The notes: generated by a model from the sequence alone, not told the origin. A stretch of 64,000 nucleotides of DNA from Bactrocera neohumeralis (GCF_024586455.1 NC_065919.1:10515368-10579367); one strand, 5' to 3'; positions 46,986-58,670 are shown, counted from the first letter of the stretch. Translations and numbers: made by a program.

Positions 46986-48485
46986 AATGGCAAACTTTAA
47001 GTTAAAGGTGTGAGTTGCCAAATTGCAAAAATAGTTGAAAATAAAAAATATAACCTACGTACTAGTTACGTTTTATCACTTAAGTAACTCAGTAAAACGT
47101 AGACAGTTATGTCAACATTAGAGCTATTAAATTGTGTTTGCCGAGCTTGACAATTACTTGATTATTTTGCTTGAATTGCTTTCGTTAACTTGGACAAAAT
47201 AACGGACACATATTGCATAAATTTTCAGAGAATATTAGAATGCGGACATATTGCAGCCACAATTGAAGCACAGCCCGTCGAGTATGTGCGACAAAGTTAA
47301 TGATTGGTTGAGCTCATCAATCAACTGTGACACATGTCAAATTAAGCAGACTTTGTACACAAACTTGCACACTCACCTTAGCAGATAGATGAGAATGTGC
47401 ATAAAAATAGTAACTGCAAAATACTCTAACGATATTAGTTGATCAAATGCGAGTGAGAGCGATATGAGTGCATTTAAGTGCTCCAATAAAATTACCGACA
47501 TTGCTTTAATAGCTCATTAGTGGTTATGAAATTGTACCTCTTCTTTATTTTGTAAACCAAAACAGCTGCTAGCAAAATGTGATAGATTAATATGATAAAT
47601 AAAATAGTTTTATGTAACAGCTAAATAAGTTATACATATTTGGATTATTACAAAATTTTTATTAAGAAATTACTTATTATGGTAATATGGTATTTTTTCG
47701 CTTAGTAAATTTAAAATATTTTCAGTTATCATTTGAGATTTGAATTTTTGTTAATTTTAATGAGTCGCGCCTCTTACAAAGAAAAAAAAAGGTGCGTGGA
47801 GCCCCTACGCGCGGAAGAAGTTATACTTCTTAGTGATATTCAGAAATGCATATCATTTTGTATGAAAGAAAACTAGAGCTTTTAAATTCATAATGCAGCG
47901 TAACCATCTCTCTTTTGTACTCTTCGAATTGGGTTGTCATATTATAATTTGTATATCTTATATCATGGTGTTTAGTCAATTTTTTGAATTCATTATTGGC
48001 GTTGCATTTGTATTACGCACAAAATTGGGCCAAGGTAAAATGAATTTTCTTTTTATTTTTCTTTGCAGTTTAAATAAGTTTTCCAATAAATTTAAATTAA
48101 TTTAATGAAATTTACATGTATTTTCATTTATATTTAATTATCAATAAATTTTTTAAAAATTATTTGCCCTAGTTGTCCATTTTATTTTCTAACACATTTC
48201 AGTCGATTTTTGTATAGAAATTTGACCGGCGTAGAAGCAAAATGCGAAACAATCATACGTTTGCACATTTGTCTGTATGTTTGCGAAAGCAAATGTTCTA
48301 CAGAAGCATATTTCTGTACATAAACAAAATTATTTGAACCATCGTATATTTCTTACATGCATAACCAAACCATACTTAAGACAACGCCACGAAAGTGTCA
48401 ATAGTGGTGTTGGTGGTAAGCACATAAAAAGTCACAATGTGAACGCACGTTCGAATCTCGACGGACTTAGTCTTTAATTTTTGCA
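46986..48485. other. non-coding stretch
   Basis: No gene is supported. Near 47818 is GAAGTTATACTTCTTA, whose reverse complement recurs near 49488; the pair might bound an old element (see findings). A B-box-like GTTCGAATC lies near 48449. Confidence 0.35.
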
Positions 48486-48646
48486 TTTTAACATCGTAAT
48501 ACTATACTAATAAATATTTTTCTTACTAATAGAAATTAAATTTATCACAGCAATATACCTAATATACATATACATAATATTGCTGTGATAAATTTAATTT
48601 CTATTAGTAAGAAAAATATTTATTAGTATAGTATACGATGTTAAAA
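48486..48646. repeat. near-perfect 71-bp foldback with 20-nt loop
   Basis: The left arm 48486-48556 and the reverse complement of the right arm 48577-48646 agree over their full length except for one single-base indel (CGTAATACTATAC versus CGTATACTATAC). The loop 48557-48576 is ACCTAATATACATATACATA. The arms include TTTCTTACTAATAGAAATTA and ATTTATCACAGCAATAT. Transcribed from either strand it would give a long, almost uninterrupted hairpin. Confidence 0.9.
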
Positions 48647-48729
48647 GGCATACATCTTCTATCCTATCTTGTGTATCTGCACATGCTCATATGAATGTAT
48701 GTATACGCATGTGCGCGTTCAGAAATTCA

Positions 48730-49210
48730 AAGAATTCGCAGAAATGAAACAGAAACGAAAGAAATAAAGTCAGACAAAATAGTTGAGAATTCGCAAAAAT
48801 GAAAGACAAACGAAAGGAAAATAATGCGCAAGCATAAATAAGCGTACTGTATTTATTGACCGCATTATTTTTGCGTAAAACCGTGGAATTTATTCTTTAA
48901 AATCACCACTCAGAAGTCGTTTTATCCGTTGTAAGCGAGCGATTTTCAAAGAAACATCATTTCTAATAAGCCACAACACAATATTAGAAATGAAGTTCAT
49001 AAACCTCACGCTGTCAGATAAAACGTTATACCTCGTCATTGCGGGTCGATTTCCAAAAAACTTAAATGAAGACTAACTACAGAAATGATCCTGTAAAGTA
49101 TAGCCTTAATTTTTCAACGGCCAACGCAGAGTATTTCAACCAAAAGATACGCAAAATAGTTGAGAATTCGCTGAAATGAAAGACAAACGAAAGAAAAAGA
49201 AGCATAACTT
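48730..49210. repeat. GAATTCGC..AAATGAAAGACAAACGAAAG repeats
   Basis: The phrase 'ATAGTTGAGAATTCGC' followed by 'AAATGAAAGACAAACGAAAG' occurs at about 48779-48820 and 49153-49195, with a weaker version at 48724-48765. The first two are both followed by a 'AATAATGC.CAAGCATA' segment, so a ~370-bp unit seems duplicated. Confidence 0.6.
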
Positions 49211-49519
49211 CAATAATGCACAAGCATACAAACATACATATGCGCACATGTGAATATGTCACCAACCAAAAATTGAAACATTGTTCTACAAAAACAACAA
49301 CAGCATACGCATGGCAACATTGTGTTTTTGGTAGAAAAGCCGAGCTGTGCCGAAAGAAACGAACAAACGATCGGCGATTGTCACCGCTTCGCTTGCTGCT
49401 CGAACATCTTCGCAGACAAGGTTACGTAGATTTATATTGAGCAAGGTTGCGCAACCTGAATCTTTCGCAACCTTTTCCGAACTCGTATAAGAAGTATAAC
49501 TTCAAAAAATCTGAAAGTG

Positions 49520-50520
49520 ATAATCTCAGAAAAGCTTCCTCTGGCAGCTTTTATTATCGAACGTTAAACCTAGGAAACATACTGTTTCGTCGGGGTCGGA
49601 CCATAGGGAGATCGGTGTCAGATGGGTAGGGTTAGCGTGGCATGTAAAGAGGTGGTTAGTGTTATGCGGGAACACGTTGCACGGACATATATTTGCTATG
49701 ACGGGGTCGATTTTAGATAGGTAAGAGTTTAGCCTGCTACAGTATCCAGAACGAAGCTGCGCAAGAGTCACTTTCTATTCTTGCGGCAACTCGAGCTCTT
49801 TGTCTGCAATGTGTGGTGGTTTGGCCCCAAGTACGCCATTCAGTCCGTGAAAACGTTTATGGCTCCACTGTGAATGGCGGTCAATGCTTGTCGGAAATAT
49901 ATGAAAGTATCCCAAACCAAAGACTACTTTGATAGGAGTTCATTTATCTTTTTAACTGGGAGCAAGTGGTCCTCACTGTGCACATGTTCGATGGGAAACA
50001 TCAAGAGGCTTTCCGTTGTAGTCCGGACTGTAGTGTTCTGACATGTCTGTAGCTTCCTCGTCTGCGTTTCATTGCAACCAGGCGAACATCTTAGCCGCAC
50101 TAAGTAGTAGTAGTAGTTAAGAGGGAAAGGCCGATTGAATTGTATTCATTCACGTATTTGCGCCCATGTGCTGCCGGTCGGCGACTTGAGTATTTTGTTG
50201 CGGCTTTGTACTTTGGTAATAACAGGCAGAGGCTGTCGAATGTCACACTTAAAATCTTAGGGCTATTGACAGTCGTAACGACATCGACTGCATTATTAAA
50301 ATAAAGTCTGTACTCCTTAGTCTTTCTTTAGTGAATATGGTCGCTGTAGATTTAGTGGAGGAGAGTGTTAGGCTCCGTGCAGCGAGGAAGCGAGAAAGGC
50401 CGGAAAGATAGCCATTTACTTTTGGACACATGCCATCGATTCCAATGCCCAACGTCATTATCGTACAATCATTAGCGTACGAGCTGGCAGAAATTCCTTC
50501 TGGTGGTTGAGGGAGTTCAT
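49520..50520 (-). pseudogene. jockey-like non-LTR retrotransposon remnant
   Basis: The minus strand from about 50515 reads 'LPQPPEGISASSYANDCTIM', then 'CPKVNGYLSGLSRFLAARSL' and 'TLSSTKSTATIF', the jockey RT palm and following segment. 'ILVLRFDIRQ'-type sequence is lost by deletion and frame change. The C-terminus 'MTLAQLRSGYCSRLNSYLSK' and 'HNTNHLFTCHANPTHLTPIS' ends near 49526. The YADD box reads YAND, so one catalytic Asp is replaced by Asn. The 5' half is absent. Confidence 0.85.
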
Positions 50521-50524
50521 GATG

Positions 50525-52265
50525 TAGAAGTTAAAGAGTAAGAGTCGTCAGAAGAAAGAGTTGTATCAATCGACCAAGTGAGCGAATTTAGAACGAAAAG
50601 GAACGAAATAACGCTCAGCGGTGCAAACAATAAAAGGAAGCGAACTAGAGCATAATAACCCAATAGAGAGACATGAAAAGTCAAACTTGTCTATGCTGCA
50701 GAAATGAGTCGAAGAAAGCAATGTTATTGAGGCCAATAGAATGAAGCGATGTAAAGTGAGCAGCAGTGAGAAAAAAACGGTTATTACAAAATATTGTAGG
50801 CAGAGAAAGAATGAGAAAATTGAATTTGCAAACAAAAAAACCAAAAAAACAAATTGATAAATAAAAAAATATTATAAAATCAAACAAAAAAGGAAAAAGA
50901 CATCAAAATAATTTCGAAGAAAAAAAATGCCTATAAACCAGAAAACATGCCGCTTGGAAGGAAAGGTTTAAAGATATCAAATTTAAAATAACAAAATAAA
51001 TAAATTTATAAAAAGAAAATGTTTACAGAGTAACATGGGAAAAACGGCCAACAAATAAGAACCAATAAAGAAAGTAAAGCAAAAGATCACAAAAAAGAGT
51101 TAAAAGGTGGAAACGAAGCTTCAGGACGGAGAAGGATACAAAAGAACTGCCAGCGGATATAGGCTAAGGTAGGAGGACTGTTTCGTGGAATTTGCAGTTC
51201 TTGCGGGTTAGCGGGTCTGTACTGAAACAAGTGGCGCACGTGCTGAAAAATGGAAAGGAAACTAGCAAATATTTACACGGAAATGCTGTAATAAAAGATA
51301 AAGATGCAAAAGATACGCACCGCTGTAGCTGACGATGGCGCGCATAAAATACCGTAACTAACTGAAGAGTGCGTCTTGGCGCGCACTGGAATGCGGCGTG
51401 AAGGGTACATAGCAGCGGCAACCAGCACATGCCGCGCACCAAGACACCCAGCGACCAGAATTCTGTCGCTACAGCAACAAAAACAACTCCCAGCGCGAAA
51501 AAGGGGTGTGCGTGAGGATATGCGCGAGGAATTAAATTGTCCGTTAGCTTAAATAGCGGAAAAAGAGTGACAGAGCAAATACAACGCACGTACCGTACAA
51601 CGTACGCGACGCGGTGCAGTGTCGTGAGCGAAGCCCATTCAATATGGCGTATTTAAAATGTAAACAAGCGGACATGAGCAACCAATAAAGCAAAGGCGAA
51701 CCAAAGGATCAGCAGAACTTTAAGCCGGACACACGGAAAGGGTGTGCGGGCCGAGAGGAAATGTTAAATAAAAACTGTTAAACTGTGAATGTGTACTGTG
51801 TACTAAATACGGCGAAGTTATCGCGCGTGTCACGAATACGACAGCTTCGTGTACATATTTTATTGGAAAATGTCGGCTATTCGCCGCTGAATGAATGAAA
51901 TGGTGAATATTGGGATGATGCTGACACTGAGGCGTAGCTGAATCGGATGTAGCAAGTCAAGCAGATAATTAGCACAATAAAATACAGTACTAAGAGACAG
52001 CAGTTGACGTTGATTAGAGACTTGCGCCCAGCAAAAGGCGTTGTACTGAAGAAGCTAGACAAGTTACAGCTATGAAGTGTGTAAGATTTCGCAAAATCTA
52101 TGCTTCTGGTGTTTGCTGGGTTTTATAATGCATGAGATTTAATGTTGAATTTCTAAGTTAGTATCAAAGGTAAAATTAGATCTGTAATCATGTGATAATA
52201 CTGATATATTTCGAGGGTTACCTGTCATATTTCAGAATCAAAGAAGAAAAACAAATATTATTCAT
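50525..52265. other. unassigned purine-rich stretch
   Basis: The plus strand from about 50540 to 51160 is strongly purine-rich (AGAAAGA, AAACAAAAAAGG-type). 51160-51600 is more GC-rich and carries a 141-codon minus-strand open frame with no recognisable domain. Source unknown. Confidence 0.35.
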
Positions 52266-52289
52266 TGAAAACCGCTTTACTTTTTCCAA

Positions 52290-53090
52290 AATAATCTCCA
52301 TTATCCTATATACACTTTAGCATGCGTTTGAACCAATTGTCCAAGAACACCTGTACCTCTTCAGATGCCTCTTAGACCACCCAGTTTATTTTTTATATAA
52401 GGGATCAGAAAGAAGTCTTTCGGTTCTAAGTCTATAACTAGATAACTCATCAAATCGATGTCTTGAGTGCTCAAAAGTTATGTTGTTTCCAATGTGTGAG
52501 AGCGCGCAATGTCGTGGTGACAAGGGATCCATCTCTGGCGGTTAGTTTTCTTGATTTCTTGAAAGACAATTGGCAAACAAATGGTAGTGGACCATTCAGC
52601 ATCTACTGTTCTGCATTTTTCCAATGGTATGATTGCGACGTGTCCAGTTTTCCCAAAAAAAAAAAAAAAAGCTGACAACAATTTGCTTGGATGTGCTTCG
52701 TGTGCGAACAACTTCGTTAGATTCAGCTCATCTTGAAATACCCGCACAGTTGACTGCTGTTTAGTTTCCGGAACAAGAACTGAGTTGTTACGACTTTCAC
52801 GAAATTCGTTTTGAAGTGATCAACGACCTCTATTGAATTTCAGGATAAACACTGCTCCTTAATGAAGCTCAAAGTTTTAAAAAATAATCGCGCAATAATA
52901 TTATCGATGTAATGAAACTTTTTGGCTGAGATGAATGTTTTAAGTTACTGTAAGCAACTCAATTAAACACTGGTTCTTAATGGAGCTTCATCAAAGTTGT
53001 AAAAAATAATTGCGCAAAAATGTTCACTTTTTGACCGAGATGAATATTTTAAGTTACTGTAAACAACTTAAATAGCGCTCATATGACAAA
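52290..53090 (-). pseudogene. mariner remnant with internal tandem duplication
   Basis: The minus-strand frame (52747 down to 52478) reads 'FFFFFGKTGHVAIIPLEKCR', then 'TTICLPIVFQEIKKTNRQRW' and 'CHHDIARSHT', with the second catalytic Asp kept but its usual Asn partner changed. The remainder toward 52300 matches 46200-46455. In the 5' region, the ~110-bp stretch 'CACTG.TCCTTAATG.AGCT...TTTTAAGTTACTGTAA.CAACT' is present twice in tandem (about 52850-52965 and 52967-53070). Confidence 0.85.
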
Positions 53091-53099
53091 ATGTTATGG

Positions 53100-54639
53100 G
53101 TGTGAATAACATTACAAATGCCAATTTTACGAAAAATTTTTGATTCGCCAGATTGCAAGACTAGGGTTACCAAATCCAGAAATATACATGAGTACCAAAG
53201 AGAAAACTATAATAAACAACAAAAACGGCACTTAACCGCTACTTTGCAAGAAACACATGAAAAACTTGAACAAAAATCGAATCGAGAGAATGTTCTACGA
53301 AGTGATTTCTTTCAAGTCTCAAAAATCACACAAATCCACCAACGACTAACTCTCAACTCTGCATTAGACAACTGATTTTAATGCCAAAAAGTCATACATG
53401 GAAACTATGGTTAGTGGGGCTTACACAATAACCACCACTTCTATACCTGTGTATATATACTAAGATTCATGCTTTAAATAATTGATGCGCTTCCTCCAAC
53501 ACCCGACAGCGACGGCTGAAAAAATCGATTTTCCTAAAGCATATATTACATTTTACAAGGCCAACATGCGCGTGAGGAGGAAAAGGTAATAAAACTCACG
53601 GCCATAAAATATTTTGGCAACGAGTGATTACTCAGGGCGCGGTGGACAGCGCTTCAATGCGCGCCAGGATGCAGGAGCGAATAAATAAAATGCCCGTCCA
53701 GTGGTGGCAGTGGCATATCTGATAGTATCAGTGGGTTTTGGGAGGGTGTACGGAGTGTGGTTCGCTTCCGCAGTGTATTCGAATGACCGTGTTCGCTGAC
53801 TGCATGGAGAATAATAAATAATACCTGCAGTATTGAGCGCACTCTTTCACTCTCCATTGTTCAACTGGCTGAGTAAGTATTTTTCTGAATTTTTTTTTCA
53901 TGAAAAATAGAAATGTATTTCAATTTCGACATCGTCTTTCACAAGCATATACTCAGTCAGCTTTTCACGCTGTTCCTTCGGTGAATGGTTGTGTGGATTT
54001 AGTGGCTTTGAAAACATGAGCCGGAAGGCTCTAAACATGGTTGCAGTGACGTACTATATACTTCATATATGTATATTCCTCCACTTTGGTGAATTTCGCG
54101 AAAATGAATTTCATAATTTCCAGATCGCACAGTTGCACAATATCTATTCCATTTCAATGCATGCATACGTATATATTGACATATTTTCAAATTCATCACT
54201 GCATCTGATATTGGCTCGTGGTAACTTTTACTATTGTGAGTTTATTGATTTCGGTTTGGTTATTGTACAGTCCATACTTTAGCAGGTATGTTTTTTTTCT
54301 TGTTAAAAATATGTAAAAATGTAATATACCTCCCGTCAAATGAGCTTATCAGCAGCGTAAAAAATATCTTTTCACTGCTTTTTGACGTTTCCCGCAGGAT
54401 AATTTATATAAGCGCATGACCAGCAGAAATAACAACCATAGAAGAGTGGAAAGCTTGTTATCGTTAATACTGACTGCTACCGCTCAACTGAGGCGCTTTT
54501 TTTGGTTACAATCTAAGCCTTTTATAAATGTTTTTTTTTTCGCTCTTTAATGGTGATTGTAAATATTAATGGACAATCTGTCAGTTTAGTAAATTTGGAC
54601 TAGAAAGATGGCGGTCTCGAATATTGCAGGAAAAATTTG
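53100..54639. other. non-coding stretch
   Basis: No gene is supported; open frames up to 97 codons lack domains. Confidence 0.4.
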
Positions 54640-54780
54640 ACGGCAAAGTTGATTCCGATCACTCAGTTTGTATGACAGCAACATTTGAGCAGCCTCTGGG
54701 TGAGAAAAGGACAATGCAAAATTTCAGACAAATATCTCAAAAACTGTGAGATTAGTTGGCGTATATGTAAACAAACATAC
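54640..54780 (+). repeat. dispersed 'GGCAGCTATATG' repeat, left piece
   Basis: 'GATCACTCAGTTTGTATGAC' near 54656, then 'CAAATATCTCAAAAACTGTG' and 'AGTTGGCGTATATGTAAACA', the 3' unit of the family. The expected continuation ('GGTCTTTGACTTTTTCTTTT', 'GGCAAACTTAATGC', 'GTGTATAAA') is found at 56147-56216, after an intervening Tc1 remnant and a mariner. Confidence 0.65.
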
Positions 54781-54965
54781 AATCAACCCAATAGAACACC
54801 AATAGAACACTTTTGGGGAGTCCTTGACAAGTTGTGATTCAGTTTCCCGAAACCTTGGCGAACTTTGACAACAAGCGTGAGCACACTGGAACAAACTAAT
54901 AAGCAGCATGCCTACCAGAATAAGAGCTGCTCTGCAAGCAAGGGGTGGCTGTACGAAATATGGAG
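54780..54965 (+). pseudogene. Tc1-like transposase C-terminal scrap
   Basis: 'NPIEH' (near 54787) and EHFWGVL, then 'SMPTRIRAALQARGGCTKY' (about 54905-54962) across frames: the C-terminal DDE-distal motif of Tc1-like transposases. Only the last ~60 codons remain. Confidence 0.8.
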
Positions 54966-55220
54966 GTCAACTTAAAATTAACGATCGAATGGCATTATCT
55001 TTGCATTGTTTCACATTTGGAATAAAATACGCTTTGGTTTTTAAAAATGTTAACCTCCCCTTTTATTACTAAAAAATATTTCGATTTGATTTTGGTTTTA
55101 TTTGGTATTTTTTCCATTGAATAAGTTAACACACCGCAAACATTCTATCAATTATTTCTGGAACTGTAGCTAATTCGATTCAGTTCGACAAGTTGATCAC
55201 TTAGTTATAAACTACTTTGA

Positions 55221-56139
55221 GGAAAAAGTAGTAAGACTTCGTTAATAGTTTTAAAATTCTTAATTTATTTTTCAAATTCTATGTCAAAACGATTTCCCCG
55301 GAGCGGTCGTTTGCATTTGCTGCTTAGCCAGAAATCACACGGAGCTAAATCAGGCGAATACGCAAAAAATGTGAGTTAACGGCCTCTCTTTTCGAATAGC
55401 TTCGCGCAAACGACGCATAGCACTCAAATAGTAATGCTTGTTGACAGTTTCCGCGATCGGAAGGCTTTCAGAGTGCACCACACCTCGAAGAAAACTCGAT
55501 TTTTTCGACTTTCCGTTTGACACACTTTTGCCACAAAATTCGGCCGATTGATCGTCTGTTTCGGGTGATAAGAATAGGTCCAAGTATCCATAAGTAATAA
55601 AGTAAAGAAATTATCCTAGAACTAATCGCACTTTCACTTTTTTAAGCCCAAATTATATTTCAGAATGGTTTTCATTGATTCTTCCGATATTCTAACGATG
55701 ACAGTAAGATATCTGACTGTTAATCGTCGACTCTCAAGCACCAATTTCATTATTTTGTTGACGTGTTATTCATCAGTTGATGTTGATCCTGACGTGATTT
55801 GTGGTCAACGCGTTCTCAACCCTCTTTGAATAAGAGGTATCAATCAAAAACACTTGCTCGCCACAAACAATTATCACCGAAGACCTTTTTCAACATTTTG
55901 AACGCTTTCACACTAGTAATTTAACGGAGCTTCTTTGTTGAATAATTTCACTCATCGTACAAATCGCCGAATGCACTTTATCTGCTTCAGAAAGACAAGT
56001 GTATACTAAACACTAATGATTAATTTGATGTTACATTTGGCACGGATGTCACTGACAGTCTTACTATTATATGAAAAAAAGATTTCGACAAAAGAACTTC
56101 CGCACGAAATTTAAATTTAAAAGTCTTACTATTTTTTAC
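55221..56139 (-). pseudogene. internally deleted mariner inside a dispersed repeat
   Basis: The ends are inverted: GGAAAAAGTAGTAAGACTT on the left and, reverse-complemented, GTAAAAAATAGTAAGACTT on the right. On the minus strand, 'VLESRRLTVRYLTVIVRISE' and 'ESMKTILKYNLGLKKVK' (about 55730-55650) give the HTH. Next come 'DQSAEFCGKSVSNGKSKK', 'RGVVHSESLPIAETVNKHYY' and 'AMRRLREAIRKERPL' (55555-55385), then directly 'YSPDLAPCDFWLSSK' (to about 55300). The HHDNAPSH region with the second Asp is deleted. Confidence 0.85.
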
Positions 56140-56144
56140 CTTTA

Positions 56145-56222
56145 CAGGACCTTTGACTTTTTCTTTTGGGTGTTACAAATATTTTGGCAAACTTAATGCT
56201 ATCAGGTGTATAAAACTAAGTC
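56145..56222 (+). repeat. dispersed 'GGCAGCTATATG' repeat, right piece
   Basis: The 3' terminus of the family ('TTTTCTTTTGGGTGTTACAA', 'TTGGCAAACTTAATGC', 'CAGGTGTATAAA'). It is probably the other end of the copy that begins at 54640. Confidence 0.6.
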
Positions 56223-56223
56223 T

Positions 56224-57164
56224 ACTTAACGTGACCTCTCCGATGTTCGATACCAAACGGGTTTGACAAGCGATTCCCTATCGTGCGTTTTCAAGCTTCT
56301 GGAAAATAGTTCGAGCCGCAGAACTAAATAGAGAAGGTACCATCTTCTATAAGAGTGTACAGCTGTTGGCCTCAACACCCGCGCCGTTAGTTCTTCTTTC
56401 TCCAGGCTGGACAAGGACGCAAAACAAATGGGTCTGGCAGTGAACGAGGACAAGACGAAATATCTCCTGTCATCAAACAAACAGTCGTCGCACTCGCGAC
56501 TTGGCACTCACGTCACTGTTGACAGTCATAACTTTGAAGTTGTAGATAATTTCATCTATCTTGGAACCAGCGTAAACACCACCAACAATGTCAGCCTAGA
56601 AATCCAACGCAGAATAACTCTTGCCAACAGGTGTTACTTCGGACTGAAAGGTATTTCGACGCAAAGTCGACAAACAAAAACCAAACTCTATAAGTCACTC
56701 ATAATTCCCGTCCTTCTATATGGTGCAGAGGCCTGGACAATGACCACAACTGATGAGACGACGTTGCGAGTATTCGAGCGAAACGTTCTGCGAAAGATTT
56801 ATGGTCCTTTGGCGTTGGCCACGGCGAATACCGCATTCGATGGAACGATGAGCTGTACGAGATATACGACGACATCGACATAGTTCAACGAATTAAAAGA
56901 CAGCGGCTACGCTGGTTAGGTCATGTTGTCCGGATGGACGAAAACACTCCAGCTCTGAAAGTATTCGACGCAGTACCCGCCGGGGGAAAGAGGAAGAGGA
57001 AGACCTCCACTCCGTTGGAAGGACCAAGTGGAGAAGGACCTGGCTGTTGGAATATCCAATTGGCTCATAGCGAAAAGAAGAAACGACTGGCGCGCTGTTG
57101 TTAACTCGGCTATAATCGCGTAAGCGGTGTCTACGCCAATTAAGAAGAAGAAGACTTAACGTGA
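56224..57164 (+). pseudogene. 5'-truncated non-LTR retrotransposon with 11-bp target duplication
   Basis: The insert 56235-57153 is flanked by ACTTAACGTGA (56224-56234 and 57154-57164). A 151-codon open frame (56428-56883) reads 'MGLAVNEDKTKYLLSSNKQS', 'NFIYLGTSVNTTNNVSLEIQ', then RRITLANRCYFGLKG and 'YKSLIIPVLLYGAEAWTM', typical of insect endonuclease-reverse transcriptase elements. Upstream, 'SVQLL' runs straight into 'GLNTRAV': the YADD catalytic segment between them is deleted. Downstream, 'QRLRWLGHVV' and 'RRKRKTSTPL' follow in other frames. The 3' end is an AAG repeat tail. Clade (RTE/CR1-like?) not certain. Confidence 0.88.
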
Positions 57165-58628
57165 GTTTGTATTTTGGAGGCATATTTTTCGTATATAGAT
57201 TTTTTGAATAATTTTTTTATTGTTAATATAAATAGGAATCAACTTCATAAGTTCCCTTGATAGCGCTTTTTCATTAAGGAAATGTCCTGATGGTATTTCT
57301 CACCATGTACGTCATTCACAGCACGCAAATTTGCCGGAAAGAAGTCCAGGTGAGCGTCCAGCGTATTTATTTATACATTATACGATAAGTTGATTTAGTA
57401 GGTCTTTGAAATTTTCCAGTTTATGGTTTACTAGAAAATGTTGGGCAATGTTCATAAAACATTTCTAACAGTTTTTTCCTGATCTATCAGTTTTTGACTT
57501 AGAACAAGTTCCGATAGAAGTAAAATTCTGATTTTCTGATCGATTTGGAAGCTTGACATAGACAATTCGACACTGTGAAAGTCTGTCGGCCGAAGTCAAG
57601 TTTTGATATCTGGTAGTGTATCTGGATTTGCTTGTTGCGTGAATGCTTTTGTTTGAGTCAAAAAGTAGCAATCATTTGCATGATCCTTTGGGTCGGTCCC
57701 AATCATTGATTTAGCAAATGTCATATATGTATATGAGTTCTTGTTTAGCTCAACCTAACAGCAGTTTCATATTCGAAATAAACTAAAATATCTAAATTCA
57801 AAAAAGTAATTTAATTGAAGGCACTTTTACTATTTGGTAGCACATTGAAAATCTCTTAAATACTAAAATAAATTTGATAGCTTTATCTATTCTTCTATAT
57901 TTCTTAATGATAATTAGTTTCCATTAATTAAAAATACATTGATTTAAAAATAAATAATTAAAAATTAAAGCAAATGCTCGCCACTAGCTTAAACATAGAC
58001 GATTTGTCTAAGTCCGCTCCATTTATACAGCTTGTAACTATAAGTGCCTAGTGGGTTTAAAGGATTTGTATGCTTAGCCGAAATCCTCAATGAAACTAAA
58101 AACTCAAAGCACAAAGCTAAAGCATAATACACTATCTGGCTGCAACAGGCAGGGCAAATAACAGCATTCGCTTTGATTTCTCAATATAAAGAGGCACTAT
58201 AAAATAAAAAAAAAATTAAAAATGCTGCAAATGTGCTACTCATCAAGAAGAACTAGAGTGTAACGCCATGAAGTAGACACTCCGGAGGCGTAAAGTGTTG
58301 TGGGAAGTGTGCAAAGGATGATTGCTGCAGCTTCAACTGACTGACGAAGGCTTGCTATCATTCAATATATGTAAGTGCATAAGTGTGAACAAGTGGTTTG
58401 TGAGCGCAAGAAAAACAGTTCGAAGGGCGTATATAATTCAAGGGAACAAACATAGAGTGCGCAGAAGGTAAAAAATAATAAACAAATTCAGGATATATTG
58501 CAGTATGGTAGTGGACTTTCACGAATGAAAATAAAAATAACGCTACATAAGCTTATGTAGGTCGATTCTAGGTAAATTTTTCAATAAAATGAAAAGTATT
58601 AGGTGAAAAAGTGTGGTAGCACCTGTAC

Positions 58629-58670
<42 letters not shown>

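Noticed and set aside
48405..48466. tRNA-like stretch with an A-box-like TGGTGGTAAGC and B-box GTTCGAATC
   Set aside because: The T stem does not pair (GCACG against CTCGA) and no acceptor stem is found, so it is not a tRNA gene. A decayed SINE head remains possible but unsupported by a second copy.
51164..51589. 141-codon minus-strand open frame in a GC-richer patch
   Set aside because: No recognisable motif, no periodicity that I could judge as coding, no neighbouring exons. Left as uncharacterised.
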